Assembly (NCBI GenBank): GCA_026399025.1
Contig: JAPLRU010000062.1
Location: 1-43,182, forward strand
Source of the DNA: Methylobacter sp.
GTDB taxonomy: Bacteria; Pseudomonadota; Gammaproteobacteria; Methylococcales; Methylomonadaceae
Reading direction: 5' to 3'
DNA: 43,182 nucleotides
Below the pieces are notes generated by a model. It saw nothing but the letters and a program-made list of their open reading frames with translations. It was not told the DNA's origin and did not search any database. This document shows, piece after piece, positions 15,457-23,813 of this stretch. The first letter of the stretch is position 1, and every line of letters begins with the position of its first letter. The position numbers and the translations under genes are program-made.

Positions 15457-16906
15457 TTAATCGGCTGGGGCAAAAGGCAACAGTTCGTCGATGCGGCTAT
15501 TGGGCCAAGTGGGGAGTTTTTCCAGGGTGTCTTTTAGCCAGGCCGAGAGATCTAGGCCATTGAGTTTAGCGGTGCTAAGCAAGGCCTGAATAACCGCCGC
15601 TCTTTGTCCGGCGCGTTCCGAGCCGGTGAATAACTCGTTCTTTTTGCCCAGCGCGATAGGGCGAATGCAGTTTTCCGCCGGGTTGTTGTCAATGGGTAAA
15701 TCGCCGGTTTCGGCGTAACGGGTCAGCGCAACCCAGCATTTCAAGCTGTAATCGATGGCTTTGCTGGTGGCGGTATTGGGTGCGGCGCAGTGGCGGGTTT
15801 ATTGCAACCAGTCGTGTAAGGCCGCCAGCGTGGGCAGGCTTTTTTCAGTGCGCAGCTGTTTTCGCTCGGCCGTGCTTAAATCACGGGCTTCGGCTTCAAC
15901 TGCATACAAGATAGCGATACGGTTTAGGGCTTCTTGCGCTATAGGACTCTGGCCGGCTTGATAGTCGAAGACGATAATCTTGAGGCCCGGTTGCAAATCA
16001 TTACTGCGATAGGCCCACAGATAGGCTTTCTTGGTTTTACCCTTGCCGGGATCGAGTTGCGGCACGGGCTTCTCATCGGCGTGCAAGCTATCTCTCTGCA
16101 ATAAATGCCAAGCCAATCGATCGACTAAGGGCGCTAAAGCGATACCGAGTCGCCCCACCCAATCCGCCAGAGTGGAGCGTGACAAGATCACCCCATCGCG
16201 AGCGGCGATTTGTTCCATTGTTCCAGCCGGTACAGCGGTAGATGATCCAGGTATTTGTTGATGATCACCCAGGTCAATAAACCGACGGCAGCCAAACCTC
16301 CATCAATCACGGCGGGAGGAATCGGCGCAGCGGTGACGATTTCGCAGGCACGGCAGGCGTATTGTGGACTAATATAGCGATAGACGAAAACTGGGCGGGT
16401 TCGACATCCAATTGCTCGGTCACGTCTCCAGCAACCGCTCCTGCGTTGCTCTACCTCCTGCATCCCTAAAGTTGTCGCCGATTTTGACCAAATCTTTGCC
16501 GCAGTGTCCGCAGGCACAGGATTCCGGTTCGTGGCGGTGCTCGATACGCGGCAGATGATCGCCGACCGGCGCGAGGACGTTTGGGCTTAGCAACGGTTTC
16601 ACAAGGTCTATCGTCTTGTAGTTGCTCAACTTCGGCTTCGGCTTCAATGGCCGAAATGTCGGTGTTCCAGGTTTCCTCGAACACATCGCGTTGCAGCGGC
16701 GCCAGGGCTTCACTCTTGGTGCTGAAACGGATGCGCTTGTAGTAGCCAGCTCGTGCGTGAGTGAGTGCGGCGATTTTGAGGTCTTTGGCCTGGATGGTTT
16801 TTGCATCCCGTTCCGCCTGTTCGAGCAGCGCTTGAATCAGCACAGCCACCTCGGTTTTAGCGGTCGGTTCCAGATTGAGTTGATCAAGTTCGGCGAGTGG
16901 ATTCAT
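15457..16906 (-). pseudogene. tnpC: IS66 transposase tnpC, disrupted
   Basis: Four fragments together cover the IS66 DDE transposase. The N-terminus is MNPLAELDQLNLEPTAKTEV with a helical region (16466-16906). A zinc-finger and mid part with CRACEI and LLTWVIINKYLDHLPLYRLE follows (16188-16517). The catalytic core is MEQIAARDGVILSRSTLADW to AALHDWLQ (15799-16218). The C-terminus contains DNNPAENCIRPIALGKKN (15457-15744). Frames change near 16500 and near 16200, and an in-frame TAA at 15799 splits the core from the C-terminus. An active enzyme is very unlikely. Confidence 0.9.
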
Positions 16907-16991
16907 AGCTATTATTATACCGCAATTACCCGCTGAAAGCCTTGTATTTACTGGTTTTTATCGGTTTTTTATCGCCTGTTTTGCGCGTGCT

Positions 16992-17343
16992 TTAGACCTG
17001 CCAATCGGATCGAACCGATGCCGAAAGTCGCTGCCAATCGACGCCCGCAATTAACCACTGCCATTGTGCCTGACTGATCGCAAACACAGCATCGTTGACT
17101 TTGGGCCAGACAAAACCGCCCTGGTGTAACCGTCGCTGACACATCCAAACACCTGTACCATCCCACAGCAGCAGGCGCAAGCGGTTGCCTGCACGGTTGC
17201 GAAAGATAAACGCCGATCCGGAGCACGGCGCATGATCCAGACTCTGCTGAACAAGGACTGACAGTCCGTCAATCCCTTTACGCATATCCACCGGAGCCCA
17301 CGGCCAACCAAATTTGCGGGGGCGTTTCGATCAAGCCAGACAT
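16992..17343 (-). pseudogene. tnpB: IS66 accessory gene tnpB, frameshifted
   Basis: From the ATG at 17343 the frame reads MSGLIETPPQIWLAVGSGG. It must shift to continue as VDMRKGIDGLSVLVQQSLD and SAFIFRNRAGNRLRLLLWDG, the IS66 Orf2 core. The shift lies just after codons for LAV, near 17295. The start overlaps the end of tnpA by 13 bases, the normal IS66 arrangement. Confidence 0.85.
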
Positions 17344-17627
17344 CGCAGCAACTCCGCTACCCACCTAGCCGACACCGAAGATGGAAGCTCCAACTAATGA
17401 CCGTGACTATGGATAAAGATGATGGCCGCTGTCGCAGGCGTTGCCTCCGAGGCGGACCCGGTTGGCTCAACCTGCATCGGTATAAAAGCAAGCGATCAGC
17501 CTCAGGCAGTCTGCGATAGTCGCTCAGTCGCGCTGTGAAAGTACGCGCATTGATTTGCTGTTGCTTGCGATAAACCGCTACGTTGCCACGCTTCAATATG
17601 CTGACGCCATTTCGATGTGATGGCCAT
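17331..17627 (-). pseudogene. tnpA: IS66 accessory gene tnpA, disrupted
   Basis: Starts MAITSKWRQHIEAWQRSGLSQ at 17627. It shifts frame near 17560 (INARTFTARLSDYR) and ends LELPSSVSARWVAELLRCLA. The C-terminal LELPxSVSxRWVAELLR block is characteristic of IS66 Orf1. A TAG just before LELPSS interrupts the third segment. Confidence 0.8.
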
Positions 17628-17702
17628 GCCTTCTCCTGCCCAAAAAATCACAGGATGCCTTAGGCAGAATATTTTTCACAGGCGGAACGACTGAACGCTT
17701 AC

Positions 17703-17874
17703 ACCCTTTCAGTATTGAAAAATGGTCCAGTAAATGAGTGCTCATGGAATTAATCCTCAAATAAAAAATTTGATAGTGATTAATGAGCTGTTTTTCAAGT
17801 GGTTTTAATGCGTCTACCCTAGTGTGCGGAATGTCGGCAATCAATTTAACATAGCAAATTTTAGGGAAAAAGAC
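17703..17874. other. Noncoding stretch beyond the IS66 right end
   Basis: No credible gene is seen. A minus-strand open frame runs through here into the insertion sequence but begins across the terminator at 17875-17913, so it is not a gene. Confidence 0.4.
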
Positions 17875-17913
17875 AAAAAAAAAACCGCCCCGGTTTCCCA
17901 AAGGCGGTTTTTT
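17875..17913 (-). terminator. Intrinsic terminator of the giant surface-protein gene
   Basis: AAAAAACCGCC and GGCGGTTTTTT form a strong hairpin. Read on the minus strand the stem is followed by about ten T. It lies about 120 bases after the stop codon of the 1755-residue protein. The T-rich tail on both strands could make it bidirectional. Confidence 0.78.
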
Positions 17914-18033
17914 CAATCTCTGTTCAAGCGTGAATCGACAGACAGAAAAGCATTGTCCACCTTACTCAGCTTTCACCGATACCACCGAATAACAATCGAT
18001 TCATCATTCGGAGGTAACGGCTAGTCCTACAAA

Positions 18034-21000
18034 TTAGACTATAGTCAAAACGTTTCCTGCCAATGTTGCAGTACTCAAATCGATCAGACCGGTCAACTGG
18101 ATGATATAGTCTGTACCGTTTACGAAGCTAGGCGTTACTGTAGCATCGTGCTGGCTTTCAACCAAGTAAGTGTTACCACCTGCTTGGAACCAACCGAAGT
18201 GACCATTGACTGACGAATTACCGCCCGCAGTAACAACAGCGTTCGCATAGTCCTGGAACACAGCGGTTGCAGCCAATGTGACTTTGGCTGCTGTGAAAAC
18301 CTCAGTACCGTGGTCTGTAAACGTAATCGTGTCACCCGCCGCAGCATCAGTAACAGTCGAGTAAGTATTAAGGTTCACACCCGCCGCAGTGATGCTGACA
18401 TGATCCGCCCCCGTACCTAAGGTCAGCGTGTTAATACCGCCACCCACACTTACTGTATCAACACCGCTACCACCGATGTAGAGGTTATTACCGTTAGTCG
18501 CGGTAAAGGTATTAGCACCATCACCCAGAGTAACCGTATTGTTGCCTGAACCCAAGGTAACAGTATCAGCACCCGCACCGCTAGTGATAGTGTTAGTACC
18601 GTTGCCGCCGGTAACCACGTTGGCGCCATCACTTAGACTGACTGTATTATTGCCATTACCCAGAGTAACAGTATCCGCACCCGTACCGCCAGTATAAGTG
18701 TTATTGCCGGTAGTAGCAGTGAAAGCGTTGATACCATCGCCCAGATTGACCGCATTATTGCCGGAACCCAGAATAACCGTATCATCACCCGTACCGCCGG
18801 TAACGGTATGCTTACCAGTACCTATACTTGTCAATGCATTAGTGCCATTACCCAAATCGACGACGTTGTCGCTAGTGCCGGCTCCAAACGTAACCGTATC
18901 AGTATCCTTACCGCCGGTATAATTGTTCTTGCCGGTACCTGCGATTAAGCTATTAGCGCCATCGCTTAGACTGATCGTATTGTCGCCATTGCCTAGAGTA
19001 ACCGTATCGGCACCCGTACCGGCAGTGACAGCCAAGCTACCGTTATTCGACCCGGCTACCAAGGAGTTAGTGCCGTTGCCTAAAGCAATCACATCGTTTT
19101 TGGTATTGTTAGCTGTAACACTATCGTTACCTGTACCGCCCGTGTAAGTTACTACGCCACCGGTAGCCGAGGAGAAATCCACCGTATTGGTACCTGTAGC
19201 GCTACCCTTAATTGCTGCTGCAGCTGCCAAAGCACCGGAAGTGTAGGTAAAGCCACCCAGAGTAATACCGCTTGCATCAATCACAGTTGCTGCTGTGCTG
19301 GTAGCGGTCAGGGTTAAACCTGCATTACCGGCCACCGTGATCGTTGATGCGGAATTACCCAAGAGGGTCACGCTGTCGTTGAAAGTACCGGTAGGCGTAG
19401 CCTGAGTATCAGCCGTCGTGATGTTGATGGTTTCAACGTTAGCGGCAGTAATACCGGTAGACGCAAAAGCAACCCCAGCCCCCGAACCGTCGGTCAATTT
19501 CAGAGCCAGCACATCGCTAGCGCCCGGATAGGATGTTGGGCTACCGCTAGTGACAGTATAAGCGGTGCCGGCACCGCTGAGCGTCAAGGCGCCTGCACTG
19601 TAAAAGTTATTCAACGTCAATCCATTACCGCCGCTGGTAACAACATTGATATAGCTGCCGCCCAGTAGCGACAAATCAATCGTTTGATTGGTTGCGCCTG
19701 TCAATGTCAGTTGCTCAAAACCGGTAAATTTAGAAGCAACGGCAGCACTCGCTGCGGCGCTAGCAGTAAGCGTCAAACCATCAATACCGATGCCACCTGA
19801 AATAACCACTGTCGGTAATACGGCACCGCCAAGAGTCAACGCATCATCGCCCGCACCTAAGTCGATTGCTTTTGAAACGACAGATGCAGTAGTAGTTACT
19901 TTGTCAACGCCTGCACCACCGGTGAAAGTTGCCTTGCTGCCATCTACAGTCACAGTCGAATTACCTGTCGTTCCCGAAGTATCAACCGCAGTCACCGTTG
20001 CAGCGGATAAGTCGGCGGTAAGACCGGCTGAACCTGTCACTGTCGCCGTCTTAAGCGCGGTAAGACCGGCTGTCGAGGTCACAGTCAGATTTTTTGTACC
20101 GGCAACTGTCAATGCTGTCACTGCACCATGAGTGATGTTAGCCAATGTCGAATTAGCACCCGCAGTGGTAACATTCAGCGTGGTATAAATGTCAGCATCG
20201 TCAAGCGTACCGCCAGTCAAGCCGTTCACAGTTACAGCCAATGTTTTATTGGTTGCAGTGGTCAGACCGCTGTTATCGATTATGATATTGCCTGAACCGC
20301 CGGTTAAGCTCAACGTGGTCAATGCATTGTCGCTGATAGACACGGTGGTGTAGTTGCTGATGGTAGCCGAAGTAATGGTGCCGGCTTTAGTGGCGCTACC
20401 GCTATTGATATCGGCAATAACCACACTGCTGGCATTCACCCCTGCTACGGTTGCAGACGCAGTAGCTACGGCGGCGTTAGTCACGGTAACATCGGTTGTG
20501 GCCGCCCCACCCTGAACAGCCACCATACCGTTGGTATTGGTTGTATTCACTGCATTAGTATGGGTTTGGGTAACGCTAACCGTAGTACCGCCGGTTATGG
20601 CAATAGTGCCACTTGTAGAACCGCTCTTCGTGTTTGCGTTGCTCACTACGATAGCGCCCGTAGGTGCGGTAGTGTTACCGACAGTAATGCTGCCTCCGTT
20701 TGTGCCTGTTGCGTTTATAGTAATGCTAGTGCCATCATTGACAACAATATCCGATGTGCCGGCAGTTCTAGAACCATTGACGGTCACCGCCACGGCGCCT
20801 GTAGTTTTGCTTACTGTGATGTCACCTACGCTTGAGCCCGTAGCGGTTACATTAACGCTGGAACCGCCTTTAACAGTAATATCGGAAAAATCCGCAGCTG
20901 CGCCCGCAGTGGTATTGCTTACAACTATAGAGCCCGCAGGTGCGGTAGTATTACCAATAGTTATATCACCATCCTCTGAACCGCTAGCGTTTACATTAAC

Positions 21001-23301
21001 AGTAGAACCACCATCAACAGTAATAGTGCCGTCAACCAACGCATTATTAACAACAGCTACCGTAGTACCCGCAGATGCAGTCACTGCTTCATTACCCTGA
21101 CCGATAACAGACAACGTCGTCAGACCTGTCCATCCGGTGGTATCGGCTGTAACTGTTTTGTTTGAATAAAGATTAGCAATCTCAATATTTTTGATGATAA
21201 CGCCAATAGTGTTCACGGAAGCAGCGTTGTCAGAAACATTCAACGTATCGGTACCGATACCGCCATCCAACGAATCCAGAGGGTTAAAAGTAGCTGTATT
21301 GAGTGCGTTAAACGTGTCATCGCCATTGTTGACACCTGTGAAGGCAGCGCCCGAATCCACACCTGTAGTCAGAGTAAAGGTCGCCGGTGCATAGGTAGCG
21401 GCAACCGATGTCGCAGTAGCCACTTGTGCAGCGGCCGCAGTAATAGCGGTAGCAGCAGCGGTATTCGCAGCAGCAGCAGCTGTCTGAGCGGCAGCCGCCA
21501 CAGCATCGTCACCAGCCATTACTGTAGCGGCCGTTGCTGTTACCAGCGCGGCGGCGGCAGTCACGGCGGCAGCCGCGTCAGTTTTCGCGGTTGCGGCGGT
21601 GGAAGCGGCCAAAGCAGCGGCAGTGCTCGAAGCTGTTGCCGTTGACGGAGATGTAACCGCAGCCGCAGCCGTAGTAGCAGCCGCAGCCGCAGCCGCAGCC
21701 GCAGCCGCAGATGTAGCCGCAGTAGCCGCAGCGGCATTATAAGCGACCAGAGCAGCAGCAGCAGTCGGAACATCAGTCGCTTCAGCCGTGGCAGCAGCTA
21801 TTTTTGCAGCAGCGGCAGCAATAGCCGCATCCGCAACGGTAACGGCTGTCGCGGCTGCTGTCGTAGCCGCATTTGCCGCAACGTCATCAGTGGCAGATAC
21901 TGTCGCAGTTGTTGCTACTACCAACGCAGCAGCTGCAGTTACAGCAGCGCTTGCGTCAGCTTTTGCAGTCGCAGCGGTCGAAGCGGCCAGATTAGCGGCT
22001 GTAATCGCGGCAGTGGCTGTCTCTGAATCGACAACAGCCGAAAAAGCAGTGTTGGCGGCTGTAGCAGCAGCTGCTGCCGCAGCGGCAGATGCCGATGCCG
22101 TAGTCGCAGCTGCATTGTAAGCGGTCAGCGCAGCAGCAGCATTAATATCGGGAAGATCGGGATCGTCGTTAATCAAAACAGCTGTAGAAGCAATCACCGT
22201 ACCGCCGTTGAACAAGCTTATTTTCAGACCTTCCAGGCCTTCCGTCAAAGCATCGGCCAACACATTAACCGTTACTGTGGCTGTTGTAGAACCAGCAGCA
22301 AACGATACGACGCCGGATGCCGGAGTATAATCGGTAGCAAGAGTAGCGGCCGACACAGTTCCGCCATTCGTATCGCCTACAACATTAAAAGACAGCTTCT
22401 CAGCGTTGGTTGGATCTATTCGGGTTACGGTAAAAGTAATTGCCTTACCTTCAACCTGCAAAGGAACATCCGAATCCAACGAAAAGCTATTGGTAATAGT
22501 GTCTATTTTAGGATTGGCATGCAATGCGGCCGCTTGGACAGGCGTCAACGTGTCGTCCGCAGTCAAAACAACAACAACCTTATCAGCTGCTTGAAGTTTC
22601 GCCATATTGGCTGGATCAATTGCTTGTTCCGCCGTTAAGGTAATGGCTATTTTATCTTGAGAAGAGTTAATAGCGTCAACTTTTGGGTTCGCTAACAGTT
22701 CAGATAAGTTAGCTTGAATAGCGGCAGTCTTGTCAACGACAGCGAGCGTATCAAAAGATTGCAATTTAACCATATTAGCGGCATTCATTGCTTGCGCTAC
22801 CGTTAAGTTGATTGCCACGCCATCTTGGGATGAATTAATAGCGTCAATTTTTGGATTCGCCAGCAACGCGGGTAAGTTAGCTTGAATAGCGGCGCTTGTA
22901 TCAGCGACAACAAGAAAGTCAGCCGTTTGCAGTTTTACTACATTGGCTGAATTAATCGCTTGCGCTACAGTTAATTTGATTGCTACGGCATCTTGAGATG
23001 AATTAATAGCGTCAATCTTTGGGTCCGCCAGCAATGTGGACAAATTGCTTTGAATAACTGCACTCGTATCAACGATAGTAATTTTATCGGCAGTCTGTAG
23101 CTTTGCTGCGGCTGCATTGAACTGACTAACGTTCAGTTTAGCAGATGGAACTCGAATAATATCAACTTTAGCATCGAGACCCAGTGTGGCAACTTGAGCG
23201 GCAGTCAAGGTCTTACTATTAATGGTAACAATATCATCAGTTGTTAATGTCGGTTTTGCTGCAAAGTAATCTTTTAATGTTGAGTAAGTCTTAGTAGCCA
23301 T
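18034..23301 (-). CDS. Giant repetitive surface protein, probable S-layer or type I secretion substrate
   Basis: 1755 residues, no cysteine that I can find, and very rich in Ala, Thr, Val and Gly. Four 56-residue repeats (residues about 67-280) share LLANPKIDAINSSQD. A Calx-beta-like domain follows (about 285-380; DYTPASGVVSFAAGSTTATVTV). Next come two Ala-rich coiled segments of about 125 residues each (388-650), then long beta repeats. Acidic RTX-like repeats (TGGTGADTVTLGNGNNTV) lead to a C-terminus with GHFGWFQAGGNTYLVESQHD and a hydrophobic last residue series. This end matches C-terminal signals for type I secretion of S-layer-like proteins. There is no Sec signal. The ATG follows AGGAT. 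Secretion ABC genes are not in view. It sits alone with its own terminator. Confidence 0.83.
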   Translation of the reverse strand: MATKTYSTLKDYFAAKPTLTTDDIVTINSKTLTAAQVATLGLDAKVDIIRVPSAKLNVSQFNAAAAKLQTADKITIVDTSAVIQSNLSTLLADPKIDAINSSQDAVAIKLTVAQAINSANVVKLQTADFLVVADTSAAIQANLPALLANPKIDAINSSQDGVAINLTVAQAMNAANMVKLQSFDTLAVVDKTAAIQANLSELLANPKVDAINSSQDKIAITLTAEQAIDPANMAKLQAADKVVVVLTADDTLTPVQAAALHANPKIDTITNSFSLDSDVPLQVEGKAITFTVTRIDPTNAEKLSFNVVGDTNGGTVSAATLATDYTPASGVVSFAAGSTTATVTVNVLADALTEGLEGLKISLFNGGTVIASTAVLINDDPDLPDINAAAALTAYNAAATTASASAAAAAAAATAANTAFSAVVDSETATAAITAANLAASTAATAKADASAAVTAAAALVVATTATVSATDDVAANAATTAAATAVTVADAAIAAAAAKIAAATAEATDVPTAAAALVAYNAAAATAATSAAAAAAAAAAATTAAAAVTSPSTATASSTAAALAASTAATAKTDAAAAVTAAAALVTATAATVMAGDDAVAAAAQTAAAAANTAAATAITAAAAQVATATSVAATYAPATFTLTTGVDSGAAFTGVNNGDDTFNALNTATFNPLDSLDGGIGTDTLNVSDNAASVNTIGVIIKNIEIANLYSNKTVTADTTGWTGLTTLSVIGQGNEAVTASAGTTVAVVNNALVDGTITVDGGSTVNVNASGSEDGDITIGNTTAPAGSIVVSNTTAGAAADFSDITVKGGSSVNVTATGSSVGDITVSKTTGAVAVTVNGSRTAGTSDIVVNDGTSITINATGTNGGSITVGNTTAPTGAIVVSNANTKSGSTSGTIAITGGTTVSVTQTHTNAVNTTNTNGMVAVQGGAATTDVTVTNAAVATASATVAGVNASSVVIADINSGSATKAGTITSATISNYTTVSISDNALTTLSLTGGSGNIIIDNSGLTTATNKTLAVTVNGLTGGTLDDADIYTTLNVTTAGANSTLANITHGAVTALTVAGTKNLTVTSTAGLTALKTATVTGSAGLTADLSAATVTAVDTSGTTGNSTVTVDGSKATFTGGAGVDKVTTTASVVSKAIDLGAGDDALTLGGAVLPTVVISGGIGIDGLTLTASAAASAAVASKFTGFEQLTLTGATNQTIDLSLLGGSYINVVTSGGNGLTLNNFYSAGALTLSGAGTAYTVTSGSPTSYPGASDVLALKLTDGSGAGVAFASTGITAANVETINITTADTQATPTGTFNDSVTLLGNSASTITVAGNAGLTLTATSTAATVIDASGITLGGFTYTSGALAAAAAIKGSATGTNTVDFSSATGGVVTYTGGTGNDSVTANNTKNDVIALGNGTNSLVAGSNNGSLAVTAGTGADTVTLGNGDNTISLSDGANSLIAGTGKNNYTGGKDTDTVTFGAGTSDNVVDLGNGTNALTSIGTGKHTVTGGTGDDTVILGSGNNAVNLGDGINAFTATTGNNTYTGGTGADTVTLGNGNNTVSLSDGANVVTGGNGTNTITSGAGADTVTLGSGNNTVTLGDGANTFTATNGNNLYIGGSGVDTVSVGGGINTLTLGTGADHVSITAAGVNLNTYSTVTDAAAGDTITFTDHGTEVFTAAKVTLAATAVFQDYANAVVTAGGNSSVNGHFGWFQAGGNTYLVESQHDATVTPSFVNGTDYIIQLTGLIDLSTATLAGNVLTIV
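21678..21710 (-). repeat. Hexanucleotide microsatellite in the Ala-rich region
   Basis: CCGCAG is repeated five times in perfect tandem at 21681-21710. It codes for Ala on the minus strand. Slippage in units of six would change the number of Ala residues without a frameshift. Confidence 0.7.
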
Positions 23302-23663
23302 AATCTCAGTTATCCTAAAAATTTAAAATAAAAACACAACGAGTTTCGTGAGGGTAAAAATCCGTAGCCATAATAACCCAAGTCGGGATGCTTGGGTAAT
23401 TATATTGCTCAGCTCGGACACCATTATAGTCGTTAATCATTTTTTTTCAGCCCTCGCTTAAAAAATTAAACCAATTTAATTTACAGATAACACATAAACA
23501 GTTACAACTTAAAGATGCATCAAAACAACAACATTATAAGTCAACTAATTGTAATATATAGATTAATAATAGACCACACATTCTAACCAGAGGCCTAATT
23601 AACGACTGAGCAACCCTATCCACAACAGTTATCTTTACGGGCGATTACTGTGAACCAGTTCAC
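23302..23663. other. AT-rich upstream region of the surface-protein gene
   Basis: No gene is seen. The leader of the surface-protein gene should begin here. A long untranslated leader is plausible for a highly expressed S-layer mRNA, but I cannot fix a promoter. Confidence 0.4.
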
Positions 23664-23744
23664 TAAAGGAAGGCGCATGAAATAACTTGAGCATTTGATT
23701 CTCCTCGGCAATGCAAGAGCAATTGCCGATAGGGAGCTTTTTTT
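23664..23744 (+). repeat. Half copy of the CATGAAATAACTT repeat joined to a hairpin with T-run
   Basis: AAGGAAGGCGCATGAAATAACTT, followed by GAGCATTTGATTCTCCTC, matches the inverted right half of the element at 31736-31836. It runs directly into TCGGCAAT/ATTGCCGA (23705-23729), then AGGGAGC and seven T. The latter has the form of a plus-strand terminator, but no plus-strand gene precedes it. Confidence 0.6.
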
Positions 23745-23813
23745 CTTAACCTAATGGCAGTGATATGGAGCGTGGAAACAATACCGTTTGCTGTATTTTT
23801 TCTTGTGACTCCT

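Larger units (their letters stand above)
15411..17702 (-). mobile_element. Decayed IS66-family insertion sequence
   Basis: A 2292-base element bounded by inverted repeats. The left end is GTAAGCGCTCAACCGTTCC at 15411. The right end, read inward on the minus strand, is GTAAGCGTTCAGTCGTTCC from 17702. They match at 16 of 19 positions and start with the GTAA typical of IS66. Inside, in the order tnpA-tnpB-tnpC on the minus strand, all three genes are present but broken by frameshifts and stops. No matching 8-base target duplication flanks it (GAATAATG against ACCCTTTC), in line with an old or rearranged insertion. Confidence 0.88.

Noticed and set aside
17593..17916. A 107-residue minus-strand frame crossing the IS66 right end
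   Set aside because: It starts within the terminator of the surface-protein gene and its last part is simply another frame of tnpA.
20531..21100. A long plus-strand open frame opposite the giant surface-protein gene, and similar ones at 19688-20131 and 21788-22120
   Set aside because: They are mirror images of the Ala/Thr/Val-rich coding repeats on the minus strand. Their products are low-complexity and no ribosome binding site precedes them.
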